Assembly (NCBI RefSeq): GCF_000382265.1
Contig: NZ_KB907988.1
Span: forward strand, 18,142 to 82,141
Length of the DNA stretch: 64,000 nucleotides
Origin: Yoonia vestfoldensis DSM 16212
GTDB taxonomy: Bacteria > Pseudomonadota > Alphaproteobacteria > Rhodobacterales > Rhodobacteraceae
Reading direction: 5' to 3'
Numbering within the stretch: position 1 is the first letter of the stretch; each line of letters opens with the position of its first letter. Positions 25,729-34,124 of the stretch are shown piece by piece. The notes below the pieces were generated by a model. It searched no databases, was not told the origin of the DNA, and was given only the letters and a program-made list of their open reading frames with translations. The translations under genes were made by a program, and so were the position numbers.

Positions 25729-26991
25729 ATGATCAAAGTGCTGTCCGGTGTCTGGGCCCTTCTGCTTGGTATCGTCCTTATCATGCTTGGCAACGGGATG
25801 CATTTCACCCTGATTGGTCTGCGTGGCGGGATAGAGGGATTTTCATCGACCGAATTGGCGATTGTGACTTCCAGCTATTTTCTTGGTTTCCTGTCTGGAG
25901 CGCGGCTCACCCCGTTGATGATACAGCGGGTCGGCCATGTGCGTGTCTTCGCGGCACTTGGCAGCTTCATGTCGGCTGGGCTGATTGCGTTGCCGCTCTT
26001 GACCGAACCTTGGGCCTGGACCGCGCTGCGGATAATCGTGGGGTTTTGTATGTCGGGAATATATGTTGCCGCTGAAAGCTGGCTGAACGCATCCGCCACC
26101 AATGAAACGCGCGGAAAGGTGCTGTCGGCGTACATGATTGCGCAGACATTGGGCATCATCGGCGCGCAGGGGCTGCTGACATTGGGCGATGCGGCGACGT
26201 CCACGCTCTTTATCGGTGCTTCGATCCTTGTATCTATCTCACTTGCACCGATCCTTTTGTCCGCCACTCCGGTTCCTGCGGTCGAGGTTGCGCAACCAAT
26301 GCCCTTGCGCCGCCTGTTTGTGGGATCACCATTAGGCACCGTCGGGATCTTTTTGCTCGGCAGCGTCTACGCGACGCAATCGGGTATGGGCGCCGTTTTC
26401 GGGAGCCAAATCAGGCTCACAGCTAATCAAATCGCACTTTTCATCGCAATGCTGTTCGCCGGTGCACTGGTGCTGCAATATCCGATTGGATGGCTTTCGG
26501 ACCGGATGGACCGACGAATACTCATTTTTGGGTTAGCCTTGCTCGGGGCTGCATCCTGTCTGCTGGGGTGGATCACCGGTGGTGGGTTATGGCCGCTGAT
26601 GACGGCAGCATTCTTTGCAGGGGGCGTCACCACGCCACTTTATGCCCTGCTCTTGGCATACACGAACGATTCTCTTTCAGCGGCTGATATGCCAGCTGCG
26701 TCTGGGGGTCTTGTTTTCACCTTCGGGCTGGGTGCGATTGCGGGTCCGCTGGTGGCCGGCTGGGCGATGAAGGGACTTAGCCCCTATGCTTTCTGGTTGG
26801 TGCTCGGCGCAACTTTTACCGCCATCGCGCTCTACGCACTCTACCGTATGACACAGCGCGCCGTAGTCCCCGTCGCAGAAACCGATAGCTACCTTAACAT
26901 TCTACCCACCGCCTCAACCATAGCCGTGGAAGCTGCGGGTGAATGGGCTGTCGAAAACGCGCAGGCCGAAAGCGAAACAAGTTTGGCTTAA
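25729..26991 (+). CDS. MFS transporter
   Basis: A 420-residue protein with twelve hydrophobic segments typical of the major facilitator superfamily. It has the loop motif GWLSDRMDRR between helices 8 and 9 and GARLTPLMIQRVGHVR after helix 2. The long C-terminal tail is acidic and polar. Substrate cannot be told. It is monocistronic, between phage remnants and a toxin-antitoxin pair. Confidence 0.85.
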   Translation: MIKVLSGVWALLLGIVLIMLGNGMHFTLIGLRGGIEGFSSTELAIVTSSYFLGFLSGARLTPLMIQRVGHVRVFAALGSFMSAGLIALPLLTEPWAWTALRIIVGFCMSGIYVAAESWLNASATNETRGKVLSAYMIAQTLGIIGAQGLLTLGDAATSTLFIGASILVSISLAPILLSATPVPAVEVAQPMPLRRLFVGSPLGTVGIFLLGSVYATQSGMGAVFGSQIRLTANQIALFIAMLFAGALVLQYPIGWLSDRMDRRILIFGLALLGAASCLLGWITGGGLWPLMTAAFFAGGVTTPLYALLLAYTNDSLSAADMPAASGGLVFTFGLGAIAGPLVAGWAMKGLSPYAFWLVLGATFTAIALYALYRMTQRAVVPVAETDSYLNILPTASTIAVEAAGEWAVENAQAESETSLA

Positions 26992-27061
26992 TGCGATCAA
27001 GTCGGGCTCACTGTTGCCGATCGCTGCGGCGTCCACGAAGGTCCGGTCTGGGCCGAGACTG

Positions 27062-27439
27062 TCACCGGCTGCGCGCGCTGCTGCGCATGGCCCAATCGGC
27101 ACCGCCATAGGTGACAGCGTAGATCAGAACGTCCCTTTGGTCATCATCAACCACAAAAGCGATCACTGCTTTCCAGCCTGCAGGGGTGGCACTCAGACCA
27201 GGGGCGATTTCATCGCGGAAGCTTCCTTTGTGCGGTGTAGTCTTCAGCGTGGCGATGGCCGCTTCGATCTCGAGTGTAGCGCGACAATCTGGGTGAGAAC
27301 GCGTACTCAGCTTGATTGTCGCGCTACACTCGACCAGCTTTCGGGCGGCCGCATCGGACCCAGCATAGTCGAGGATCCAGCGCGCGATGGCATCAAGGTC
27401 ACGCGCGACGAGAGGATGGAACCGGATGCGGTCATTCAA
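27062..27439 (-). CDS. parE: ParE/RelE-superfamily toxin with in-frame palindromic insertion
   Basis: A 125-residue toxin of the ParE type (HPLVARDLDAIARWILDYAG...VIAFVVDDDQRDVLIYAV). Members poison gyrase or cleave mRNA. After RKLVE it carries 20 extra residues (CSATIKLSTRSHPDCRATLE). They are encoded by a 54-bp palindromic element plus a 6-bp near-duplication, and the frame then continues IEAAIATLK as in normal relatives. The insertion lies in the helical region before the beta sheet, so activity may or may not survive. It overlaps the antitoxin stop. Confidence 0.85.
   Translation of the reverse strand: MNDRIRFHPLVARDLDAIARWILDYAGSDAAARKLVECSATIKLSTRSHPDCRATLEIEAAIATLKTTPHKGSFRDEIAPGLSATPAGWKAVIAFVVDDDQRDVLIYAVTYGGADWAMRSSARSR
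27269..27334. repeat. 54-bp palindromic mini-element with near target duplication
   Basis: Arms tgtagcgcgacaatc (27275-27289) and gattgtcgcgctaca (27314-27328) are perfect complements around a 24-base loop. The complementarity extends through cgag/ctcg to 19 bp. Flanks ctcgag (27269-27274) and ctcgac (27329-27334) look like a 5-6 bp target duplication. The total gain is 60 bp, so the toxin frame is kept. Confidence 0.85.
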
Positions 27440-27717
27440 GGGCCCCGCGCTGTCCCGAGGGTGGCGCGCGCGGCGGCGAACGCGTCATCTTGGTCGATAA
27501 ACGCCGAACGCGGTGTTTCCATCCGGGCGCGGATTTCCTGCGTAAGTGCAGTGAGGGCCACATCGCGTTCCTGTTCGTCTTGCATCATCTGCTCCAGCGC
27601 GGCCGCCACAGCAGCGCTCTGTGTGGCGAACACGCCCTGTCCCACCTTTTCTATAAGGAAGTGGTGATGGCGGTCGGTAAAGCTGAGGGTGGTTTTGACG
27701 GTCATCTGCGCCTCCAT
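27436..27717 (-). CDS. parD: ParD-type antitoxin
   Basis: A 93-residue antitoxin with an N-terminal ribbon-helix-helix segment (VKTTLSFTDRHHHFLIEKVGQGVFATQSAAVAAAL). Its acidic helical C-terminus (RSAFIDQDDAFAAARATL) would wrap the toxin. It is the first gene of the pair, and a palindromic operator overlaps its start. Starts at 27717 or 27705 are both possible. Confidence 0.85.
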   Translation of the reverse strand: MEAQMTVKTTLSFTDRHHHFLIEKVGQGVFATQSAAVAAALEQMMQDEQERDVALTALTQEIRARMETPRSAFIDQDDAFAAARATLGTARGP

Positions 27718-27740
27718 GGTATGACTGAGTCATATACCAT
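27716..27740. promoter_or_regulatory. Palindromic operator of the ParDE pair
   Basis: The inverted sequence atggtatgact...agtcatataccat surrounds the antitoxin start region. This placement is typical for autorepression by a ribbon-helix-helix antitoxin or its toxin complex. Confidence 0.6.
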
Positions 27741-27800
27741 TTGCGAACGATGGCTTCAACGGTGGCGGATGCGACGCTTCTGCTGATCATGCCCAAACGC

Positions 27801-27825
27801 AAAAAGCCCCCGCCTACAGGGGGGG
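27801..27825 (-). terminator. Terminator downstream of the tRNA fragment
   Basis: Read on the minus strand, a C/G-run hairpin (ccccc...ggggg) is followed by ttttt. It lies about 100 bases beyond the tRNA 3' end in the same direction, so it is probably the original terminator of the tRNA transcript. Confidence 0.65.
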
Positions 27826-27836
27826 ACTCGTCAAAC

Positions 27837-28143
27837 GTTGAGGTGGCGTTGAGGTAAAACGACGAGTGCTATACACAAGTGTTTTTGTCGGATACTAACC
27901 ATTTGGAAAGGTTCAAGAAATTGGTTGCGGGAGTTGGATTTGAACCAACGACCTTCAGGTTATGAGCCTATGGACCTAGAATTTCACTAATCGTTTAAAT
28001 TCAATTACTTAACCCGAAAGCCTTTGAAATCGCAAATCCTTCTGGTCGCCGGTCGGCTGCAATGGACGGATTGTCGAGGTTTGCAGCGGGTTGGAGCGGG
28101 GGAAAACTGCATACGTGGGTTGAGGTGGCGTTGAGGTGAAACG
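27837..28143. repeat. 25-bp direct repeats flanking the tRNA fragment
   Basis: The sequence gttgaggtggcgttgaggt followed by aaaacg or gaaacg occurs at 27837-27861 and 28119-28143, differing at one base. The copies bracket the tRNA fragment, suggesting integrase arm sites or a small duplication at the attachment region. Confidence 0.75.
27922..27969 (-). tRNA. 3' half of an initiator tRNA-Met (CAT) gene, attachment-site remnant
   Basis: On the minus strand the sequence reads from the anticodon stem (AGGCTCATAACCTG) through the T arm (GGTTCAAATCC) to CTCCCGCAACCA with an encoded CCA. The 5' half, with D arm and acceptor strand, is absent: upstream bases bear no match. Such 3' halves are left when an element integrates into a tRNA gene. 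By orientation, the element would extend to higher coordinates, toward the integrase at 32229. An intact tRNA is not seen in the window. Confidence 0.85.
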
Positions 28144-28375
28144 CACACGGCAGATCTTCTTCCAATCATCTTTCGCATGAATGAATGAATGACAAAACTG
28201 CATCAGGGATATCCTGAACTATCGCACTCGGCCAACAGCTACTATCCGGCAGACGCTTTGAAAACCACCGCCTCGATCCCAAATTCATCCGTCCAAAGTC
28301 CAGGTGCCGTCGTCCGAACAGAGTCGCTTGTCCAGGAATGCGACTCTGTTCGACGGATGGAAGAACAACCTGCCG
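27970..28375. other. Island-edge intergenic region with 13-bp inverted repeat
   Basis: There is no gene here. At 28314-28326 and 28339-28351 the arms cgaacagagtcgc and gcgactctgttcg pair perfectly around 12 bases. A ttcgcatgaatgaatgaatgac micro-repeat stands near 28170-28190. It is probably non-coding DNA between the attachment site and the ATPase gene. Confidence 0.5.
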
Positions 28376-28399
28376 TAAAAAAACGCCTGACCTTCAGGT
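28376..28399 (-). terminator. Terminator of the AAA ATPase operon
   Basis: On the minus strand the hairpin CCTGA-agg-TCAGG is followed by cg and eight T residues. The stem overlaps the stop codon of the ATPase gene. Confidence 0.7.
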
Positions 28400-31024
28400 A
28401 TAGGAGGTGACTGGTGCCTTCGCATCTTTCTGGCGCTGAATTACGTTCGCGAGCCAAGTTTCCAGCTTTGCAACTTCGGCCAATAGATCAGCATGCAAGA
28501 CCGTTTCCGGATTTAGCGTCTCCGCGGATGTGTGCATCTCTTCGGACAAGCGCCCCCGCGCCGCCGTCACCGTTACTACGTCATTGTCGCAGATCACCGC
28601 CAGTTTGAAGAGGCTGTTGCCCTTGATGGTGTTGTCGAAACGACCAAGGACCGGGAAGATGAAATCCGCGATTCCCTGATCCCAAGATTCCCTCAGCTGC
28701 TCTATGATGCCTTTGCAGAAGATCGTGCGTCGCGCGTCGGGCCAAGTATCGAACTGGTTCTTTGCCTCTTTTAGCTCAGACCGCAGCGATTGGGCCAACT
28801 GTTGCGCTGACTTTGCCTTCATTGGCAGTTCACCTTCAATAAAACCGGGGCGGCTCTGTTTACGGCAAACGGTCTGGTATTGGACTGGCCGTGTTCTGGC
28901 CTCTGCCTCGCGGCGCAGCTCGAACAGGAATGTGAGGTCATGCGTGAACACGATGACCTGACGGTGTTCAGCCTCTTCGACCAGCCTGGCAGCGACCGCC
29001 TTCCGATGGATATGGTCCAACGATGACATCGGATCATCGAACACGATGCTAGAATACTGTTTGGAGGTCACAAGCTCGGCCAGAAAAGCGGCCAGCGCAA
29101 CACAACGATGCTCACCTTCGCTGAAAATCTCGCCGACGGGTTCGTCGGGCTTTTCGACAAGACAGACTTGAAAGTAGGAAACCGCGTTGGAATCCTTTTT
29201 CTTGCGAAGCTCTACGGGCATGCGGGCAAGCTTCAGCTTTTCGATCTCCCGCGCAAAACGCCCTCGTAGCGCGTTCGTAACCAGCTTGTCCGAAAGCTCC
29301 TTGTTCTTAGTTGTGATAGATCTTTTGGCCGTGTCCTTTGCAGCGCTAGTAATTGCCTCGGCCTCTTTGCGGCGTTCAATCTCGGCCTTGATGTCAGCAA
29401 GCAACGCACCCAAGGCTTCCCGGTCCTTCAGTTCTCGGCACTCTTTAACCAGCGCGAGGTGACTCGGGCTTTTCTGATCAGCAGATAGCTGCAGGGCACG
29501 ACTGGCAAGTTCGCCCGAGAGCGCTTCAAGTTCCTTTCCCGGGAAAACTGCAGCTTCGCCGGGTGCCGATTGACCCCGGAGCAAGGAGCGTAGTCGCCAT
29601 GCGGAGCGCACTCCACATGCGCGCATGCTTGCAGCAAGTGCCGTATCGCCAATTTCGGTCGCGATCAGGCTGTCGAGTTGGCGAATCGCTGCCGTCGTCG
29701 TTTGTGACAAAGTAGCATTTAGAACAGCTTCGCTGTACGCCTTTTCAGCGGCTTCTTCCTCAACCTTGGTCGAGCCCTTTATGAATGCTTCGAAAGTGAC
29801 GCGTCGAGCGATAGCTTCATGACCTAGCGGTTGTTGGCAGAGAACGCAGATCTCATCATCACCCGTGGCATCTGGAAATGTCTTTTCAGGGTAAGCGACA
29901 CTGTCGGAATATTTCCGAGCTGCTTCCCAGAGATTGCGCCATGTGGCTTGACCGACATCAGGCAGCGGCGACGCCGCGAACAGCGCCTCGGACGCAAGTC
30001 TAGCGGTCTCAGCTTTCGTATCCCAATCTGATTTGAGGGCATCGCGAGCGTTGAAGGCTGATGTTGACGCCGCACTGAAAATCTTCCGGAGCTTTGCTAT
30101 CCCATCATCAAGTCGGGCCTTCTGGTTAGTAACTCTTGCTGCCGCCCGTGATGGATCTTGTGCTAAGTCCGCCTCCAGCGCCACTAGTCGCTGGGTCTCA
30201 GAGACTGAAAGCTTTGCAAGTAGGTCAAGTTGCGACAAATTAGACTTGGCTGAAATGCTGCGCACAAATGCACCGGCCGCGGTATCACTGCCAAGCTGTG
30301 GCTCTTTGATTGCCAACGGCGTCTTTGCTGAAATGGCAGCAAGCTGCGCATCGAGCTTCGTGCTTATCTCGTCGCAAGCGGCTGCTAATGCCTCCAAAAC
30401 TTGCATGGGTTGCGGAATGTAGGCCACGGCGTTGGTCTTCTCGACGTGAATGTTGGCGCTGCGTGAATCGAAAATGCTGACCGATGGTAGGTCGGCATGA
30501 CCTGGCGCTTCCGGTTTCCACGAAAATTCGTCCTCGCCTAGACCGCGCGCGAACACGATGGTGGCGGATTGAGGTGTAGTGCTCGCACCTTCTACGTCGC
30601 GCAGAATCTTGCCGCTCCGATCACGCGATCGGCAAGCATGTTTAAGGATGCGAACATAGCCAGATTTCCCAGATCCGTTGTCACCATAGACAATCGACAA
30701 CCCGTCTTTCGCGAACTCAAGTTTTTGGTCGGATGCGAGTGCGTTGATCCCGGTTGGGTTTTCGATCCGCAATATGCTTATCGGCTCACCGACTGTGCTT
30801 TGCGACGACAGATGCGCGACGGACACAGGTTCGTGCGGCAGGTTTGGATCGAGGCAAAGCTCGAGAAGTTCGTCAATATCGCCTGCGCTGAGACTTCCGT
30901 TCTCGACGAGACGACGCAGCGCATCTCTCTGCCAAGCGGCGCGCGTGGCGGACCATACCAGCAAATCGGCGAACGCCATCTTCTCAGTCAGTGTTTCATC
31001 GCCAGCGGTTTGACCCTCAAGCAT
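28394..31024 (-). CDS. Zinc-hook AAA ATPase (AAA_13/RloC-like), candidate defence effector
   Basis: An 876-residue SMC/Rad50-like ATPase. Walker A GDNGSGKS is near 114-121, and coiled-coil arms flank a CVLC hook (C393, C396). The ABC signature FSEGE is near 634-638, Walker B SIVFDDPMSSLD near 659-670, and an H-loop HDLTF near 695. Domain order matches AAA_13 proteins such as the anticodon nucleases PrrC and RloC. I cannot confirm the nuclease triad in the last 150 residues. ATG 31024 overlaps the regulator stop by eight bases. Phage defence is the likeliest role. Confidence 0.75.
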   Translation of the reverse strand: MLEGQTAGDETLTEKMAFADLLVWSATRAAWQRDALRRLVENGSLSAGDIDELLELCLDPNLPHEPVSVAHLSSQSTVGEPISILRIENPTGINALASDQKLEFAKDGLSIVYGDNGSGKSGYVRILKHACRSRDRSGKILRDVEGASTTPQSATIVFARGLGEDEFSWKPEAPGHADLPSVSIFDSRSANIHVEKTNAVAYIPQPMQVLEALAAACDEISTKLDAQLAAISAKTPLAIKEPQLGSDTAAGAFVRSISAKSNLSQLDLLAKLSVSETQRLVALEADLAQDPSRAAARVTNQKARLDDGIAKLRKIFSAASTSAFNARDALKSDWDTKAETARLASEALFAASPLPDVGQATWRNLWEAARKYSDSVAYPEKTFPDATGDDEICVLCQQPLGHEAIARRVTFEAFIKGSTKVEEEAAEKAYSEAVLNATLSQTTTAAIRQLDSLIATEIGDTALAASMRACGVRSAWRLRSLLRGQSAPGEAAVFPGKELEALSGELASRALQLSADQKSPSHLALVKECRELKDREALGALLADIKAEIERRKEAEAITSAAKDTAKRSITTKNKELSDKLVTNALRGRFAREIEKLKLARMPVELRKKKDSNAVSYFQVCLVEKPDEPVGEIFSEGEHRCVALAAFLAELVTSKQYSSIVFDDPMSSLDHIHRKAVAARLVEEAEHRQVIVFTHDLTFLFELRREAEARTRPVQYQTVCRKQSRPGFIEGELPMKAKSAQQLAQSLRSELKEAKNQFDTWPDARRTIFCKGIIEQLRESWDQGIADFIFPVLGRFDNTIKGNSLFKLAVICDNDVVTVTAARGRLSEEMHTSAETLNPETVLHADLLAEVAKLETWLANVIQRQKDAKAPVTSYT

Positions 31025-31790
31025 CGCCGTCAACTCCCGTCTTGTCGAACTTCCAGCCCGGCAGGACGAATGGTTGCCCATGGTCGATGGAAACTTTGAT
31101 TGATTCCTCTCCATACTCGCTTGGCGGTCCGAGTGCGACCACCAACCGGTTTTTCATTTGAGCATATTCGCCCTCGGGAAGCGGCTCATATCGTTCAGGC
31201 AGACGGCGATAAAAAGACGTCTGGTATACCCAAATGTCATTGCCTTTGAGGAGTACAAGCAGCATCTTGATCCTGCGCCGGATTGCGATCTCATCCTTCG
31301 CGGCAATATCGTTCCGAATGTCCCGTGCCTCCCAAGTCAACGTCGTGAGAATTTCAAATAGCTCTTGGGCATACCCCGCAACTTCATCCGACAGCGAAAC
31401 ATCGATGCTGCAAACCACGTCATGAGAGCCACTCGCCCCTTTGAAAAGCTTTCCCTCGTCGGTGGTTGCGTATGCTAAATCATAGTCGTGACGCGGCACG
31501 ATTCGATCTTTAAAGAGTTCGGGAAAAATTTCATTAAGCGGTTTGTCTGCATGAGACTGGCTCTTGGTTTGACCTTCGACAGATTTCACAATCTGGTCGC
31601 GGTGGACGCCAAACCATTTCGCAAACCGGTCAAGAAGATCAACTCCAATTTGAGCGTTTTCATTTTCGACTGACCGAAGCATGCGCTCGCTTATCCGCAT
31701 TTCGTGCGCAAGCTCTTTTTGGGTCGATGTGCGTTCGGAATTAATCCTCAGATGCTTAACAATTGTCCCGTCCGGGATAACTTTCTTCAT
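31017..31790 (-). CDS. XRE-family regulator with additional C-terminal domain
   Basis: A 257-residue protein with an N-terminal Cro/C1-type HTH (TQKELAHEMRISERMLRSVENENAQIGVDLLDRF). A larger C-terminal part has helical and beta segments (VCSIDVSLSDEVAGYAQELFEILTTLTWEARDIRND...). It is the first gene of a two-gene operon with the zinc-hook ATPase. The extra domain is too large for a simple repressor; it may sense a signal or bind the ATPase. No family name is certain. Confidence 0.7.
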   Translation of the reverse strand: MKKVIPDGTIVKHLRINSERTSTQKELAHEMRISERMLRSVENENAQIGVDLLDRFAKWFGVHRDQIVKSVEGQTKSQSHADKPLNEIFPELFKDRIVPRHDYDLAYATTDEGKLFKGASGSHDVVCSIDVSLSDEVAGYAQELFEILTTLTWEARDIRNDIAAKDEIAIRRRIKMLLVLLKGNDIWVYQTSFYRRLPERYEPLPEGEYAQMKNRLVVALGPPSEYGEESIKVSIDHGQPFVLPGWKFDKTGVDGDA

Positions 31791-32228
31791 TTTGACCTCT
31801 GCTGAGATGGTTGATCAAGCCACATTAGGGCTCTTTCGTCCAGAGTGGTCGGCACCAAACCGGCATCAAACCGGAATGAGGTGCCAAGACTTCTCACGCA
31901 ACTCCGTGGTTGGCTGACTGGTGTTTAGCGGCCAAACACTAGGACCGCTTGGTCCAAGCGGGCGAAATGTGCAGGGTTTCCCGAATTGTTCAACGGTTGC
32001 TCAGGGCAGTTTGAACCCGAAATCTGGGAGAGTGATAACAGTCATTTCCAACCGTCTACCATGCCGTAGCGAGGTTTCTCCGCCCAAATTCTCCCCGCTT
32101 CTTGCACCGGAATGCCCCTCTGCGCTTCAATTCCGGTCTCCGCCTGCATTCCGGCCCTTCCGGCATGCTTTGCTTGAAATGGGCGCGAATCTACGCCTCA
32201 TGTCGGGACGAGCGAAGGAGTGCAATCC
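31791..32228. other. Divergent intergenic region with integrase-proximal repeats
   Basis: No gene is seen. The region holds inverted arms ccggaatgc (32107-32115) and gcattccgg (32146-32154). It also holds a 22-base sequence, gcttcaattccggtctccgc plus ct at 32124-32145, that recurs exactly at 34687-34708 beyond the integrase module. The aaggag at 32214-32219 is the integrase ribosome site. Confidence 0.65.
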
Positions 32229-33485
32229 ATGGTCAACAGGCTGAAACTGAATGAGAAAAACGTCCGTGAGGCCGAGAACCTGGGGCGGGATTACCAGATC
32301 TTCGACACCGACGTGCGTGGGTTTTCGATCACCATCTACCCGTCCGGCAACCGGGCCTTCACCCTCGACTACAGGGTTGGTGGGCGGCAGCGGCGGATGA
32401 CAATCGGGCGATGGCCGGAATGGAACACCGTGGCCGCGCGGGAGCGCGCCAAGGACCTGCGGCGTGAGATCGATGAGGGGATCGATCCGCTCAACCAGCG
32501 GGAATCGTCGCGGGTGGCCCCGAGGGTCAGCGATATGACCAAGCGCTATCTGGGGGAGCACACGCCGCATCTCGCCGCCCGCAACGCTGCCGACCAGCAT
32601 ACCATCATGGCAAAGCTGGTCGAGCCGGATTGGGGCAAGAAGCTGGTGACGGAGATCACCAAGTCCGATGTGGAAAAGCTGCTGACCAAGATCGCCGCCG
32701 GTCGCGCCCGGCCGTCCAAGGCCAAACCCAACAACCGGGCCCGCAAGCTGCAAGGGGTGAAGCCCACCCCGGTGCGCGCCAACCGGGTGGGTGAGGTGCT
32801 GCGCAAGATGTTCACCTTGGCCGTCGGCTGGGGCTGGCGCGAGGACAATCCCGCCAGCGCATTTCGCCGCCGGATCGAGAATGAACGCGAACGGTTCCTG
32901 ACACCCGAGGAGATCGGACGGCTGGCCAAGGCGCTCGACGCCGCCAAGGATCAGCGCGCGGCGGGGATCATCCGGCTGTGCATGCTGACCGGCGCGCGGT
33001 CGGGGGAGGTACGCCAGGCGCGGTTTGAACAGTTCAACCTTGACCTTGGCAGCTGGTCAAAACCCGCCGCGACCACCAAGCAGCGCAAGATCCACCGCAT
33101 TCCGATATCAGGCGACGTGGCGGCCATCGTGCGCCAGCGCGGACTGCTGGTGCCGAAGGGCAATCCGTGGCTGTTCCCCGGCGACACGCCCGGTCAGCCG
33201 GTGAAGGAAATCCGCCGGTTCTGGGTGGCGATCCAGAAGGAAGCGCAACTGCCCGAGGTCCGGATCCACGATCTGCGCCACACCTTTGCATCGCTGCTGG
33301 TCAGCGGCGGTGCCTCGCTCGAGATGATCGGCAAGCTGCTGGGCCACACGCAAATGCAGACGACCCAGCGCTATGCCCACCTGTTGGACTCGCCGCTGCG
33401 CGACGGGGTCAATGCGGTCGCCAGCATTTTCCGGCCCCGCCCGCAGCTGGTGCATGATGCCGACCAAGAGAAAAAGACAGCGTGA
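32229..33485 (+). CDS. int: Tyrosine integrase (phage/island type)
   Basis: A 418-residue site-specific recombinase. An N-terminal DUF4102-like domain (LGRDYQIFDTDVRGFSITIY) is followed by the core-binding and catalytic domains. Catalytic residues are R257 (LTGARSGE), H347 and R350 (HDLRHTFAS), H373 (GHTQ) and Y382 (RYAHL). ATG 32229 lies nine bases after aaggag. It most likely moved the island that ends at the tRNA-Met fragment, since such integrases often target tRNA genes. Confidence 0.93.
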   Translation: MVNRLKLNEKNVREAENLGRDYQIFDTDVRGFSITIYPSGNRAFTLDYRVGGRQRRMTIGRWPEWNTVAARERAKDLRREIDEGIDPLNQRESSRVAPRVSDMTKRYLGEHTPHLAARNAADQHTIMAKLVEPDWGKKLVTEITKSDVEKLLTKIAAGRARPSKAKPNNRARKLQGVKPTPVRANRVGEVLRKMFTLAVGWGWREDNPASAFRRRIENERERFLTPEEIGRLAKALDAAKDQRAAGIIRLCMLTGARSGEVRQARFEQFNLDLGSWSKPAATTKQRKIHRIPISGDVAAIVRQRGLLVPKGNPWLFPGDTPGQPVKEIRRFWVAIQKEAQLPEVRIHDLRHTFASLLVSGGASLEMIGKLLGHTQMQTTQRYAHLLDSPLRDGVNAVASIFRPRPQLVHDADQEKKTA

Positions 33486-33527
33486 GGCGGTACTCCCAGC
33501 CCCACACTGATCCGCGCCCATTGCGGT

Positions 33528-34124
33528 TCAAGCGGTTTCCCGCAGCGCCCGCCAGATCGGCGCAATCTTCTTGCGCGTCGTGCTTTCCTCCGGAATCTCG
33601 CCCGTGGGTGAGTTCTGTGCAAACCAATCTTGCACCTCGGTGATCAGTTCCACCTGCGTCGCGGGTATTCCACTATCATTGAACCGACAAAACATCATGA
33701 TGTAGGCCCCCTCCCAATCGAAGCGCGCTGCAGCACCGGGCGGAGATGCCGGACGGCGCAGATGGTCGGGGTCGTCGGCGAACTTCCCCATATCGACTGC
33801 CATCAAGAGTAGGTCGGTTCGCTTGACCATGATGCCCCCCGCAGGTTCGGTGATGTGAAGCCATTCGGTGCTGCCCTCCGGCCGGACACGGATAACCCGG
33901 CATTCCTCGTCAGATGGACCGTCGCGCCGGAACATCTTCATCATGTCAGCCGCATTGACCGCGACCATCCCTGCCACGGGCTGCAGGCCACAGAGCACAG
34001 GTGCAATGCCGGTGACAATCGACAGATGGCCGACAATCGACCATCCGGCGACATCCGCATGGGAACAGCTCCAGCGGGCAGAAAATTCGTTGAGGGAAAA
34101 GAAGGCTCTTGGTGGCAGGGTCAT
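33528..34124 (-). CDS. Island-associated hypothetical protein
   Basis: A 198-residue protein starting MTLPPRAFFSLNEFSARWSCS, where LNEFSARW-SCSHADVAGW suggests a small HTH-like fold. The rest is mixed alpha/beta. It lies tail-to-tail with the integrase. Similar openings occur in alphaproteobacterial islands, but I cannot assign a function. Confidence 0.6.
   Translation of the reverse strand: MTLPPRAFFSLNEFSARWSCSHADVAGWSIVGHLSIVTGIAPVLCGLQPVAGMVAVNAADMMKMFRRDGPSDEECRVIRVRPEGSTEWLHITEPAGGIMVKRTDLLLMAVDMGKFADDPDHLRRPASPPGAAARFDWEGAYIMMFCRFNDSGIPATQVELITEVQDWFAQNSPTGEIPEESTTRKKIAPIWRALRETA

Noticed and set aside
28314-28351. A 13-bp perfect hairpin as terminator of the ATPase operon
   Set aside because: No T-run follows it on either strand; a better terminator with eight T residues overlaps the stop codon at 28376-28399.
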